DNA of 9,678 nt from an uncultured Chloroflexaceae bacterium (GCA_937141995.1 CAKZQX010000871.1:1-9678), one strand, 5' to 3'; positions 1-6,402 are shown, counted from the first letter of the stretch. Translations and numbers: made by a program. Notes: generated from the letters alone by a model not told the origin.

Positions 1-59
1 ATCTTCCGCCCTGCCGGAGGCGAAATTTCCTTTTGGGTGAGCAACCGCGTAACTCCTGT
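1..59 (+). repeat. Right end of a dispersed GTAACTCCTGT element (cut by window edge)
   Basis: The last 51 nt (9-59) form a module starting CCCTGCCGGAGGC and ending GCGTAACTCCTGT. The same module, with the same length, recurs at 211-261 (44 of 51 positions identical by my hand alignment) and 8644-8694 (39 of 51). The rest of this copy lies left of the window. It is followed directly by TATTG and then by the left end of the next copy. No coding signal is seen. I read it as the tail of a MITE-like or REP-like element; the family is not one I can name. Confidence 0.7.
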
Positions 60-77
60 TATTGACAGGAGTTACGC
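47..77. repeat. Junction palindrome of two abutting elements
   Basis: GCGTAACTCCTGT (47-59), loop TATTG (60-64), ACAGGAGTTACGC (65-77): a perfect 13-bp stem with a 5-nt loop. It arises because the right end of one element and the left end of the next lie five bases apart. TTGACA (62-67), a perfect -35 hexamer, is created across the junction. Confidence 0.75.
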
Positions 78-261
78 CGTGCGCGTTCAAATGGGCCGGT
101 TGCTTCCGATAGCGGTGGATTTCGCCTGCGGCAGCGTGGTACGTTTTTGTCTTTTTCCGGAACATTTGGCACGTTGTGCCAAATGTTCCGGAAAAGAATG
201 TCCCATTCTGCCCTGCCGGAGACGACATTCCCTTCCGGGTCAGTAACCGCGTAACTCCTGT
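65..261 (+). mobile_element. MITE-like element, 197 bp, with 13-bp terminal inverted repeats
   Basis: The left end ACAGGAGTTACGC (65-77) is the exact reverse complement of the right end GCGTAACTCCTGT (249-261). The pentamer TATTG stands on both sides (60-64 and 262-266), which looks like a target-site duplication. Inside are a TCGCCTGCG motif (122-130), a T-rich TTTTTGTCTTTTT (144-156), a very strong hairpin (153-195), and the conserved 51-nt right module (211-261). No transposase or other convincing gene is present, so the element would be non-autonomous. Because a second copy abuts at the TATTG, a tandem duplication of a 202-bp unit (60-261) would give the same picture and cannot be excluded. 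Confidence 0.65.
153..195. repeat. 20-bp perfect hairpin nested in the 197-bp element
   Basis: TTTTCCGGAACATTTGGCAC (153-172) pairs without mismatch to 176-195 across a 3-nt loop GTT (173-175), with one more G-T pair outside. The related copy at 8552-8694 has the same flanking T-rich tract and the same CCCTGCCGG start of the right module but lacks this hairpin. The hairpin therefore appears to be an insertion inside the element. As RNA it would be a very stable stem; there is no U-tract after it on the plus strand. Confidence 0.75.
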
Positions 262-266
262 TATTG

Positions 267-297
267 ACACACATTTGTACAACGTGTAAATGTGTGT
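267..297. repeat. 10-bp inverted repeat upstream of the helicase gene
   Basis: ACACACATTT (267-276) is the exact reverse complement of AAATGTGTGT (288-297), with an 11-nt loop. It begins one base after the TATTG that follows the 197-bp element. It overlaps a perfect TTGACA at 264-269 which, 17 nt further on, faces only a poor -10 (TAAATG, 287-292). It could be an operator-like palindrome or a remnant of another insertion; the function is unknown. Confidence 0.5.
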
Positions 298-393
298 AGA
301 AAAGATCAAAAAGCACCATGCTGCCGTAGGCAAGTCTGACCTTCATCTGGTGAAACGCCCGATCGCCTCCCGTCCTCCCAAGCGGAAGCTATC

Positions 394-402
394 TGCTATA
401 AT
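394..402 (+). promoter_or_regulatory. Extended -10 promoter of the exonuclease-helicase gene
   Basis: TGCTATAAT carries a perfect TATAAT (397-402) preceded by the TGn of an extended -10 element. The -35 position (about 374-379) has no TTGACA-like match, which extended -10 promoters can tolerate. Transcription would start near 409, leaving a leader of about 35 nt. The identical TGCTATAAT nonamer stands upstream of the DUF190/CBS gene (4455-4463). Confidence 0.6.
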
Positions 403-427
403 GCTCCCAGCACAATTATCGAACATC

Positions 428-433
428 AGGTGA
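428..433 (+). promoter_or_regulatory. Ribosome binding site deciding the helicase start
   Basis: AGGTGA matches the 3' part of the consensus Shine-Dalgarno sequence and lies 11 nt before ATG 445. It overlaps the alternative GTG codon at 430, which argues against that GTG as the start. Confidence 0.6.
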
Positions 434-444
434 GGCACACTGTT

Positions 445-3354
445 ATGGAACGCATCTACGTTGCCCTGGACGTTGAAACGACTGGCCTGGAAGCAGGCCT
501 GGATGAGATTATAGAGGTTGCCGCTGTGAAATTTCGCGGGCACGAGGTGCTGGAAACATTTGCACAGCTTGTTAAACCGCGCCAGGCGCTGCCCCTCAAG
601 ATTACCCGACTGACCGGCATTACCGCCGATGATCTGACCGCCGCCCCACGCTTTAACGCCATTGCGCCCGACTTTGTGCGCTTTGTGAAGAATTATCCGC
701 TGGTCGGGCACTCGATTGGCTTCGATGTCACCATGCTGCGCGCGCAGGGGATGCGCTTTGCCCAGCCGGTCTACGATACGTTTGATATGGCAACGCTGCT
801 GCTGCCCCAGGCACCGATCTATAAATTGAGCGCGCTGGCCGATCATCTCGGCGTTGAACATCCCGACGATCACCGCGCCCTGAATGATGCCGATGTCTGC
901 CGTCAGGTCTTTCTGCACCTGCTCCAGCGGATCGAAACGCTGGACATGCATGAACTGGGGGAGATTACCCGTCTGATGGCCCGGACAGAGTGGGCGCTGC
1001 GCGATCTCTTCAACGAGGTTCAACGTGCCCGGATGCAAACAGTCTGGGATAGCGCGCAACAAACGCCGCCCCCGGAAGCGGCGGCCGGCCGGGATGAATT
1101 CGCTCCGACGGTTCAACCGGCAGCCGGCCGCATGCAGCAGGCAAAACCCGCACCACTCAAACCCACCGGCGACACGACGCTGCTAGAGCCGGATACCGTC
1201 ACGGCCTTCTTTGCCGCCGATGGTATCCTGGGGCAGGCCTTCCCCGGCTATGAACAGCGCCCCCAACAGATAGACATGGCCCAGGCAGTCACCCGAACCT
1301 TTAATGCCGGCGAAACACTGATGGTTGAAGCCGGCACCGGCACCGGCAAGAGTATGGCCTATCTTGTCCCGGCGGCGCTCTTTGCGGCCCGGCGTGGCGA
1401 GCGGGTGGTTATCTCGACCAATACGATTAACCTGCAAGATCAGCTCTTCTACAAAGATATTCCCGATCTGCAACATATGCTGGCCCGGATGGACGACAAA
1501 GGGCCGGAGGCCGGAAGCAACGGCACTGGGGATACGGCCACCCACACGCCCGATACCGAGCCCCCATTTACCGCAGCCCTGCTCAAAGGGCGGGGCAACT
1601 ATCTCTGCCTGCGCCGCTACAAGCGGTTGCGCCAGGAAGAGAACCTGCAACCGGATGAGATCCGCGCCCTGCTCAAGGTGCAACTCTGGCTGCCGACCAC
1701 TACCAGCGGCGACCGCGCCGAACTCCTGCTGGTGGACCGTGAGCCGACAGCCTGGGGGCGTATGAATGTCACCGCCGAGACCTGTACCGGCCATCGCTGT
1801 CCTGATTTTCACGACTGCTTCTTCTTTAAGGCGCGCCGTCAGGCCGAGGCCGCGCATATGGTCGTGGTCAACCATGCCCTGCTGCTGTCCGACCTGGCGG
1901 CCCAGTCCAACGTCTTGCCACCCTACGATCATCTCATTATCGACGAGGCCCACAACCTGGAGGAAGTTGCCACCAATCAACTCAGCTTCCGGGTTGACCA
2001 GGCGGCCCTTGTCCAGTTTCTCGATAATCTCTACCAGAGCGGTGGCGTACAGACGGTCAGCGGGCTACTCTCCGAGTTGCCGGTGCATTTCCGCAACAGC
2101 ACCGCTACCGACAGCCGGCGCGAGCAGGTCCAGACGATTGCCGATACCCTGCAACCGGATGTTACCCGCGCGCGCCAGGTTGTTTACGACTGCTTCAACC
2201 ATCTGACCGGCTTCGTCAATCAGCAGGTTGAGCCAAACCACTACGACTCACGCCTGCGCCTGACACCGGGAGTGCGGCAAAAACCGGCCTGGGCCGAGGT
2301 TATGCAGGTCTGGGAGAACCTTAACCTGCTGCTGACCCGGATTAGCAGCGGACTGGGCCAACTACACACCCTGCTCCTCGACCTGCAAGAGGCGGATCTG
2401 CTGGAGTATGACGAACTCCTGCTGCGGGTCGAGTCGCTGCACCGTTTTGCTACCGATGTGCGGGTGCAGACCGGGCATATCATCTTTGGCACCGAGGCCG
2501 ATAAATATGTCACCTGGTTGAGCCTTGATCGCGTCTATGATACGCTAACGCTGAATGCCGCGCCGCTGAGTGTAGCCGAGATCTTGCAAGCCCAACTGTT
2601 TGCGCAAAAACAGACCAATATTCTGGCATCGGCCACCATAACGGTGAACAACTCCTTCGAGTTTATGCAGGAACGCCTGGGGTTGGCGGAGGTTGAAGAA
2701 CTGCAACTCGACTCACCGTTCGACTACGAGCAGCAGGCGCTGGTCTACATCCCCAGCGACATCGCCGAACCCAATCATCGCGGCTATCAGCAGATGGTTG
2801 AGGATGCGCTGATTTCCCTCTGCACCGCGACCGGCGGGCGGACGCTGGCGCTCTTTACGGCGAACAGCGTCCTCAAGCAGACCTACATCGGCATCCAGGA
2901 TGCACTGGAGGAGCAGGAAATCGCGGTGCTGGGCCAGAGCATTGACGGCTCGCGGCGCACGCTGCTGGAACGCTTCAAGGAGTCGCCGCGTACGGTGCTG
3001 CTGGGGACCAGCAGTTTCTGGGAGGGTGTAGATGTAGTTGGGGATGCGCTATCGGTGCTGGTTATTACGAAGCTGCCCTTCAGTGTACCAAACGATCCGA
3101 TTTTTGCAGCCCGCAGCGAGCAGTTCAAAGAGCCGTTTAACGAATATGCCGTACCCCAGAGCATTCTGCGCTTTAAGCAGGGCTTTGGCCGGCTAATCCG
3201 CAGTAAGGAAGATCGCGGCATTGTGGTGGTACTCGACAAACGCCTGCTGACCAAAAAGTATGGGCAAATCTTCCTGCACTCGCTACCCACCACGCGCGTG
3301 CGCCAGGGTCCGCTCAAGCAACTACCGCTCTTAGCGGCCCGGTTTCTGGTTTGA
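445..3354 (+). CDS. dinG: DnaQ-like exonuclease fused to a DinG-family (XPD-like) Fe-S helicase
   Basis: Predicted 969-aa two-part DNA repair enzyme. Residues 5-165 are a DEDDh 3'-5' exonuclease: D9/E11 (DVETTG), H89 and D94 (HSIGFD), H143 and D148 (HRALNDAD). A Pro/Ala-rich linker (about 203-245) leads to a superfamily 2 helicase: RPQQ (272-275), Walker A EAGTGTGKS (295-303), DEAH (500-503), ASATI (728-732), GTSSFWEGVDV (854-864), QGFGRLIRS (912-920). Cysteines 388, 447, 452 and 458 fit a 4Fe-4S site; the +5/+6 spacing of the last three equals that of E. coli DinG as I recall it. The family unwinds DNA 5' to 3' at the cost of ATP. I start at ATG 445 because AGGTGA (428-433) sits 11 nt upstream; a GTG at 430 would add five residues but has no ribosome binding site. 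All catalytic residues are present, so both halves look active. Similar fusions occur in Firmicutes and Chloroflexota. Confidence 0.95.
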   Translation: MERIYVALDVETTGLEAGLDEIIEVAAVKFRGHEVLETFAQLVKPRQALPLKITRLTGITADDLTAAPRFNAIAPDFVRFVKNYPLVGHSIGFDVTMLRAQGMRFAQPVYDTFDMATLLLPQAPIYKLSALADHLGVEHPDDHRALNDADVCRQVFLHLLQRIETLDMHELGEITRLMARTEWALRDLFNEVQRARMQTVWDSAQQTPPPEAAAGRDEFAPTVQPAAGRMQQAKPAPLKPTGDTTLLEPDTVTAFFAADGILGQAFPGYEQRPQQIDMAQAVTRTFNAGETLMVEAGTGTGKSMAYLVPAALFAARRGERVVISTNTINLQDQLFYKDIPDLQHMLARMDDKGPEAGSNGTGDTATHTPDTEPPFTAALLKGRGNYLCLRRYKRLRQEENLQPDEIRALLKVQLWLPTTTSGDRAELLLVDREPTAWGRMNVTAETCTGHRCPDFHDCFFFKARRQAEAAHMVVVNHALLLSDLAAQSNVLPPYDHLIIDEAHNLEEVATNQLSFRVDQAALVQFLDNLYQSGGVQTVSGLLSELPVHFRNSTATDSRREQVQTIADTLQPDVTRARQVVYDCFNHLTGFVNQQVEPNHYDSRLRLTPGVRQKPAWAEVMQVWENLNLLLTRISSGLGQLHTLLLDLQEADLLEYDELLLRVESLHRFATDVRVQTGHIIFGTEADKYVTWLSLDRVYDTLTLNAAPLSVAEILQAQLFAQKQTNILASATITVNNSFEFMQERLGLAEVEELQLDSPFDYEQQALVYIPSDIAEPNHRGYQQMVEDALISLCTATGGRTLALFTANSVLKQTYIGIQDALEEQEIAVLGQSIDGSRRTLLERFKESPRTVLLGTSSFWEGVDVVGDALSVLVITKLPFSVPNDPIFAARSEQFKEPFNEYAVPQSILRFKQGFGRLIRSKEDRGIVVVLDKRLLTKKYGQIFLHSLPTTRVRQGPLKQLPLLAARFLV

Positions 3355-3370
3355 TGCTGGGGGATTTGGG

Positions 3371-3398
3371 GATTAGCGATTGGCGATTGGCGATTGGC
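3371..3398. repeat. Four tandem heptamers GATTRGC
   Basis: GATTAGC followed by three copies of GATTGGC, head to tail, 17 nt after the helicase stop codon. Short heptamer arrays of this kind are known from intergenic regions of cyanobacteria and other multicellular bacteria. No function is evident. Confidence 0.75.
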
Positions 3399-3577
3399 GT
3401 GTAGGTTACGCTTGCAACCATGTAACCCGGATATCATCACCTTTAGGGGCGGACAGTGCCAATGTTCGCATCTCCTTGCTGCGTTACGCGATGCTGTGTT
3501 TGACCGTGCTGCCGCAGGCGAAGCGGGCTTCTATCGGGTACAACGTCCCGTTTGGACACGTACCGCGTAACTCCTGT
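3399..3577 (+). repeat. Third, divergent copy of the GTAACTCCTGT element
   Basis: The right end ACCGCGTAACTCCTGT (3562-3577) is identical to the end at 246-261, and CTGCCGCAGGCGAA (3509-3522) corresponds to the start of the conserved right module. About 20 extra bases separate the two. The left boundary is uncertain: GTTACGC occurs at 3405-3411 and again at 3482-3488, and either could be the left terminal repeat. The stretch GGTTACGC...CCCGGATAT (3404-3435) loosely resembles the left part of the copy at 8552. No target duplication is visible. The right end abuts the A-tract of the terminator. Confidence 0.5.
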
Positions 3578-3632
3578 AAAAAAGCGAACAGCAGCAGAAC
3601 CCGCGTGGATTGGGTTCTGCTGCTGTTCGCTT
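3578..3632 (-). terminator. Rho-independent terminator of the FHA gene
   Basis: Read on the minus strand: a 19-bp perfect stem (3584-3602 with 3612-3630), lengthened to 21 bp by AA/TT pairs, a 9-nt loop (3603-3611), then six T residues (complement of AAAAAA at 3578-3583). It lies about 23 nt after the stop codon of the minus-strand FHA gene. On the plus strand the stem is followed only by TTCGCC, so it would be a weak terminator for the converging helicase gene. Confidence 0.8.
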
Positions 3633-3655
3633 CGCCGAACACTGAATGTACCCGC

Positions 3656-4216
3656 TTAATCACGGAACCGCTCAAAAAAGTCACGCTGCTGCTCCTGCAG
3701 CGCCTGTTCAATCTCCAGGGAAGTGACATAACCTAACTCGTGCAACACCTCGCCAATATTTGCCTTGCGCCCCTGTCGCCGTAACGTTTCCTGCTGCTCC
3801 GCCGCCTGGGACAACTGGCTACGGCTTACAATCCCGCGCCGCAGCAGATACTCACCCAGTTGGGGCACACCGCTTCGACTCGGCGACTGATTCGCCCCGA
3901 CTGCCTGCTCAACCACCTGCGTAAACCCGACCTGGAATGAAGCGCCGCCGAATGTCACCATATCCCCGGCCTGAATACGCCCCTGACTAGTAACTGGTTT
4001 ACTGTTAACAAACACTGCCGCATTCGGATCAAGCGGTTTAACAAACCAGCGATCCAGCACCTGCCGGATCTCGGCATGGCGCGGATAGATGAGCCGATCT
4101 TTCAACACCAGGTCACATGCGGAACTACTCCCAACAATGTTTGTGCGACCAGTGAGGAGATCGCGCATACCTACGCGTGAGCCGCTAACACCTTGTAAGG
4201 TAAGTGCTTTCGTCAT
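3656..4216 (-). CDS. FHA-domain protein with a C-terminal GspE/MshE-N-like domain
   Basis: Predicted 186-aa cytoplasmic protein. Residues 6-98 have the pattern of an FHA (phosphothreonine-binding) domain: VGSSSACDLVLKD, YPRHAEI and DPNAAVFVN. The canonical pThr contacts look altered: S30 replaces Arg of the GR motif, and Y44-P45 replace Ser-Arg of SRxH; H47 and N65 remain. After a short linker, 119-142 and 153-176 are two copies of the 24-residue motif [R]LGxxLVxxG-I-xxxxLxxxLxxQ found in type II secretion ATPase N-termini (MshEN, a c-di-GMP binder). The leading Arg is Gln in one and Asn in the other. I start at ATG 4216 with GGAG (complement of 4228-4231) 11 nt upstream; an in-frame TTG at 4240 has no such site. 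The gene is transcribed away from the DUF190/CBS gene and ends at a strong terminator. It is likely an adaptor or sensor; its partner is unknown. Confidence 0.85.
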   Translation of the reverse strand: MTKALTLQGVSGSRVGMRDLLTGRTNIVGSSSACDLVLKDRLIYPRHAEIRQVLDRWFVKPLDPNAAVFVNSKPVTSQGRIQAGDMVTFGGASFQVGFTQVVEQAVGANQSPSRSGVPQLGEYLLRRGIVSRSQLSQAAEQQETLRRQGRKANIGEVLHELGYVTSLEIEQALQEQQRDFFERFRD

Positions 4217-4287
4217 AATTTTCGATACTCCGAACGTCAAAAAATCTGCATATGATGCAGTCGGTACGAAATAATAGGTGTGTCAGA

Positions 4288-4332
4288 TAACATCTGTTGC
4301 GGGGGCACCCAAAAAGGGGGTAACTTCTGTTG
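4288..4332. repeat. 12-bp direct repeat TAACWTCTGTTG between divergent genes
   Basis: TAACATCTGTTG (4288-4299) and TAACTTCTGTTG (4321-4332) differ at one position and start 33 bp apart, about three helical turns, so they lie on the same DNA face. They flank a G/C-rich core with AAAAAGGGGG. The placement between the FHA start codon and its putative promoter suggests a paired operator, but no regulator is known. The second copy also resembles the GTAACTCCTGT end of the repeat elements (10 of 11). Confidence 0.35.
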
Positions 4333-4357
4333 TAACATTCGCACGCATGGTTGTCAA
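4329..4357 (-). promoter_or_regulatory. Putative promoter of the FHA gene
   Basis: On the minus strand, TTGACA (complement of 4352-4357), a 17-nt spacer and TACAAC (complement of 4329-4334; 4 of 6 matches to TATAAT). This predicts a start near 4322 and a leader of about 105 nt before ATG 4216. The -10 overlaps one arm of the 12-bp direct repeat at 4321-4332. Confidence 0.4.
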
Positions 4358-4434
4358 TATATCATTATGACAATTTTATAAAAATCTTGTTAGCCAACGT
4401 GCCTCCTGCTCTATCGCAATCCTTTCGCTATGCT

Positions 4435-4463
4435 TTGCGGCAACGATCACGGGATGCTATAAT
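4435..4463 (+). promoter_or_regulatory. Promoter of the DUF190/CBS gene
   Basis: TTGCGG (4435-4440), a 17-nt spacer, then a perfect TATAAT (4458-4463) preceded by TGC, an extended -10. Transcription would begin near 4470, giving a leader of about 100 nt before ATG 4569. Confidence 0.65.
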
Positions 4464-4568
4464 TTTCAGAGATAAGGAAATCGTCATTATCCTGACCCGG
4501 CATGCATGACAATGTCGTCATCTCTCGACTGCCGGTACCCGACTTATCCATACAGTAGTGAGTATTTT

Positions 4569-5834
4569 ATGTCAACAACCGCAAGCGTTCAACGCGTCCG
4601 TATCTATCTGAGTGAACATGATGAATGGGGCGGACTACCCCTCTACCAGGTTATCCTTGATCGCCTCCGCCATACCGGAGCCACCGGCGCAACGGCTGTG
4701 CGTGGCCTGGCCGGGTTTGGCCCCAGCCATCTTACCCGCGCCACCGGCGTAATCGATGTCCATGCGCATTCCCCGGTAGTGATCGAGTGGATCGACCGGG
4801 TCGAGCGTGTTGCTTCCATTCTGCCCCAACTGGATGAACTCTTGCCCAGCGCCCTGACCACTATCGAAGATGTACAATTGTACCGGGCCGTTCTGCGGGG
4901 GCGCGGTCCCTTTGCCGGTGAGGATCGCGTCCGCGATTACATGCGGCCGACGCTCCGCACCCTGACTACTTCCGCCACCCTCAGGCAGGCACTTGTCATT
5001 TTGATGAACGAGGATCAGAGCACAATTCCCATCGTTGATGATCAGCGGCGGCTTGTGGGCACGCTCACCGGGCAGGATATTGTACGCCGCACCAGTCTGC
5101 GTCTGCCCCCCCAACTGTTGCGCCTGTTGCATGAAGCGGAGTACGCGGAACTGCTGGCACCGCTCGCTGATCACCCTATCACCGAGGTTATGAGCCACGA
5201 TCCCCGCAGTATTTATGCCGGTGCGCCGATCCCGCAGGCGATGGTTCCGCTGATCGAGTGGAACTATGACCAGATCCCAGTGCTGGATGATCGGGGCGCA
5301 CTGATTGGGTTGCTCGGTCAGGAGGAGGTACTCAGCGCCGCCGTTGCCCACGAACAGGCCGACAGCGACGAGATCCGGGACGCCGATCCACCCACGCCGG
5401 TCAGCCTGGTCATGCAGCACGCCGTTCCGCAGGTGGTAATCTCGGAACCCATGGCCGTCGCCTTGCAGCAACTGCTTACGCTGAATGATCATGTCCTGAT
5501 GGTTGTAGATGCTGCCGGCCGCCTGCAGGGTCGGTTGAGCATTGCCGGTGTGCTGCGCCAACTTCAAGGGGATGAGCGAACTACGTTACTAACGGCGCTT
5601 CAGAGCAATAGCGCGGTTCATGCACAGATGCTGCCGGGGATGGATCGTGACTTCTACCCGCTGCTTGAGCGGGACATTCCGACCATCGCGCCTACGGAGA
5701 CTATGCTGAATGCCACGCGCCTGATGCTGGCACAGCGGTTAGCGAGCATGCCGGTTGTGGACGCGGATGGGAAATTACTGGGGAAACTATCACAGGGAAG
5801 CCTGCTACGCGCACTGGCGCAGGCCAGTGAGTAA
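4569..5834 (+). CDS. DUF190 (PII-like) protein with four CBS motifs
   Basis: Predicted 421-aa soluble regulatory protein. Residues about 7-105 match the DUF190 pattern (RVRIYLSEHDEWGGLPLYQ, then AVRGLAGFG), a small fold related to PII signalling proteins. Four CBS motifs follow, at about 122-178, 204-258, 278-332 and 362-415, each with the ending hydrophobic-P-V-hydrophobic-D...G-x-L-hydrophobic-G (IPIVDDQRRLVGTL; IPVLDDRGALIGLL; MVVDAAGRLQGRL; MPVVDADGKLLGKL). Four CBS motifs make two Bateman modules, which in known proteins bind adenine nucleotides or related ligands. There is no transmembrane or catalytic domain, so it is probably a sensor acting on a partner. I start at ATG 4569 because the DUF190 homology begins a few residues later. 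An in-frame ATG at 4506 would add 21 residues that look unlike a conserved domain. Neither has a strong Shine-Dalgarno sequence, so the start is uncertain. Confidence 0.85.
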   Translation: MSTTASVQRVRIYLSEHDEWGGLPLYQVILDRLRHTGATGATAVRGLAGFGPSHLTRATGVIDVHAHSPVVIEWIDRVERVASILPQLDELLPSALTTIEDVQLYRAVLRGRGPFAGEDRVRDYMRPTLRTLTTSATLRQALVILMNEDQSTIPIVDDQRRLVGTLTGQDIVRRTSLRLPPQLLRLLHEAEYAELLAPLADHPITEVMSHDPRSIYAGAPIPQAMVPLIEWNYDQIPVLDDRGALIGLLGQEEVLSAAVAHEQADSDEIRDADPPTPVSLVMQHAVPQVVISEPMAVALQQLLTLNDHVLMVVDAAGRLQGRLSIAGVLRQLQGDERTTLLTALQSNSAVHAQMLPGMDRDFYPLLERDIPTIAPTETMLNATRLMLAQRLASMPVVDADGKLLGKLSQGSLLRALAQASE

Positions 5835-5880
5835 AGGCGGATAGCGCAGGAGAGGCGGATGCATCCGGTTGAACATAGGC

Positions 5881-6402
5881 TTATTCGTGTTCATCCATAT
5901 GCCCAAAACGCGCCACGATCCGCCCGATCAACGCCGTTGTGGAATGCCCGGAGAGGTATGGCAACAACACAACCTGCCCACCATACGCCTGCGCCACTCT
6001 GGCTTCCGGCAGGCGCATAGAGTCAACCACCTGGGCATTCTGCTCGGTACGCCCATAGTCACCACCTTTCACATACACCTCCGGTTGCAGGGTTTCGACC
6101 AGCGCTTCGGCAGTAGACTCAGAGAAAATGGTAACATAATCAACCCAGCGCAGCGCCGCCAGGAGATAGGCGCGATTCTCCTCAGAAACCAGCGGGCGCA
6201 ACGAACCCTTCACCGCGCGAGCGGATGCATCGCTGTTAATGCCGATAACCAGCAGGTCACCCAGCATCCGCGCCTGTTCCAGATAGCGCACATGGCCGCT
6301 GTGCAGCAGATCGAATACACCATTCGTCAGCACGACCCGCACCCCATCACGCCGCCAGGTAGCGCGCAACGTTTGCAATGTATCCAGCGAAACAACACTC
6401 AT
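5881..6402 (-). CDS. rfaE2: D-glycero-beta-D-manno-heptose 1-phosphate adenylyltransferase-like nucleotidyltransferase
   Basis: Predicted 173-aa cytoplasmic enzyme of the cytidylyltransferase-like superfamily. It shows the NTP-binding signature TNGVFDLLHSGHV (26-38, HSGH 34-37), KGSLRPLV...NRAYLLAAL (65-84), VKGGDY (111-116) and the C-terminal STTALI (154-159, the counterpart of the ISSTR/STT loop). This set is typical of the RfaE/HldE C-terminal domain, which makes ADP-heptose from heptose 1-phosphate and ATP. The kinase half (RfaE1) is absent here, so it is the single-domain form. ATG 6402 is chosen because AAGG (complement of 6411-6414) lies 8 nt upstream; ATG 6417 and an upstream extension to 6495 have no such site. 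It lies 108 nt downstream of the membrane-protein gene on the same strand and may share its transcript. The exact sugar substrate cannot be told from sequence. Confidence 0.88.
   Translation of the reverse strand: MSVVSLDTLQTLRATWRRDGVRVVLTNGVFDLLHSGHVRYLEQARMLGDLLVIGINSDASARAVKGSLRPLVSEENRAYLLAALRWVDYVTIFSESTAEALVETLQPEVYVKGGDYGRTEQNAQVVDSMRLPEARVAQAYGGQVVLLPYLSGHSTTALIGRIVARFGHMDEHE

Noticed and set aside
37..346. Short frames through the first repeat elements on both strands
   Set aside because: They cover palindromes and inverted ends; no start signals or protein-like pattern.
343..1116. Long minus-strand frame opposite the helicase gene
   Set aside because: It is antisense to the conserved exonuclease domain and arises from codon bias.
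1183..1980. 265-codon minus-strand frame
   Set aside because: Antisense shadow of the helicase core, including Walker A and DEAH motifs on the plus strand.
4635..5567. 310-codon minus-strand frame
   Set aside because: Antisense shadow of the DUF190/CBS gene, which has clear domain motifs on the plus strand.
5856..5867. Palindrome CGGATGCATCCG between converging genes as a terminator
   Set aside because: It is a loopless 12-bp palindrome with no T-tract on either side.
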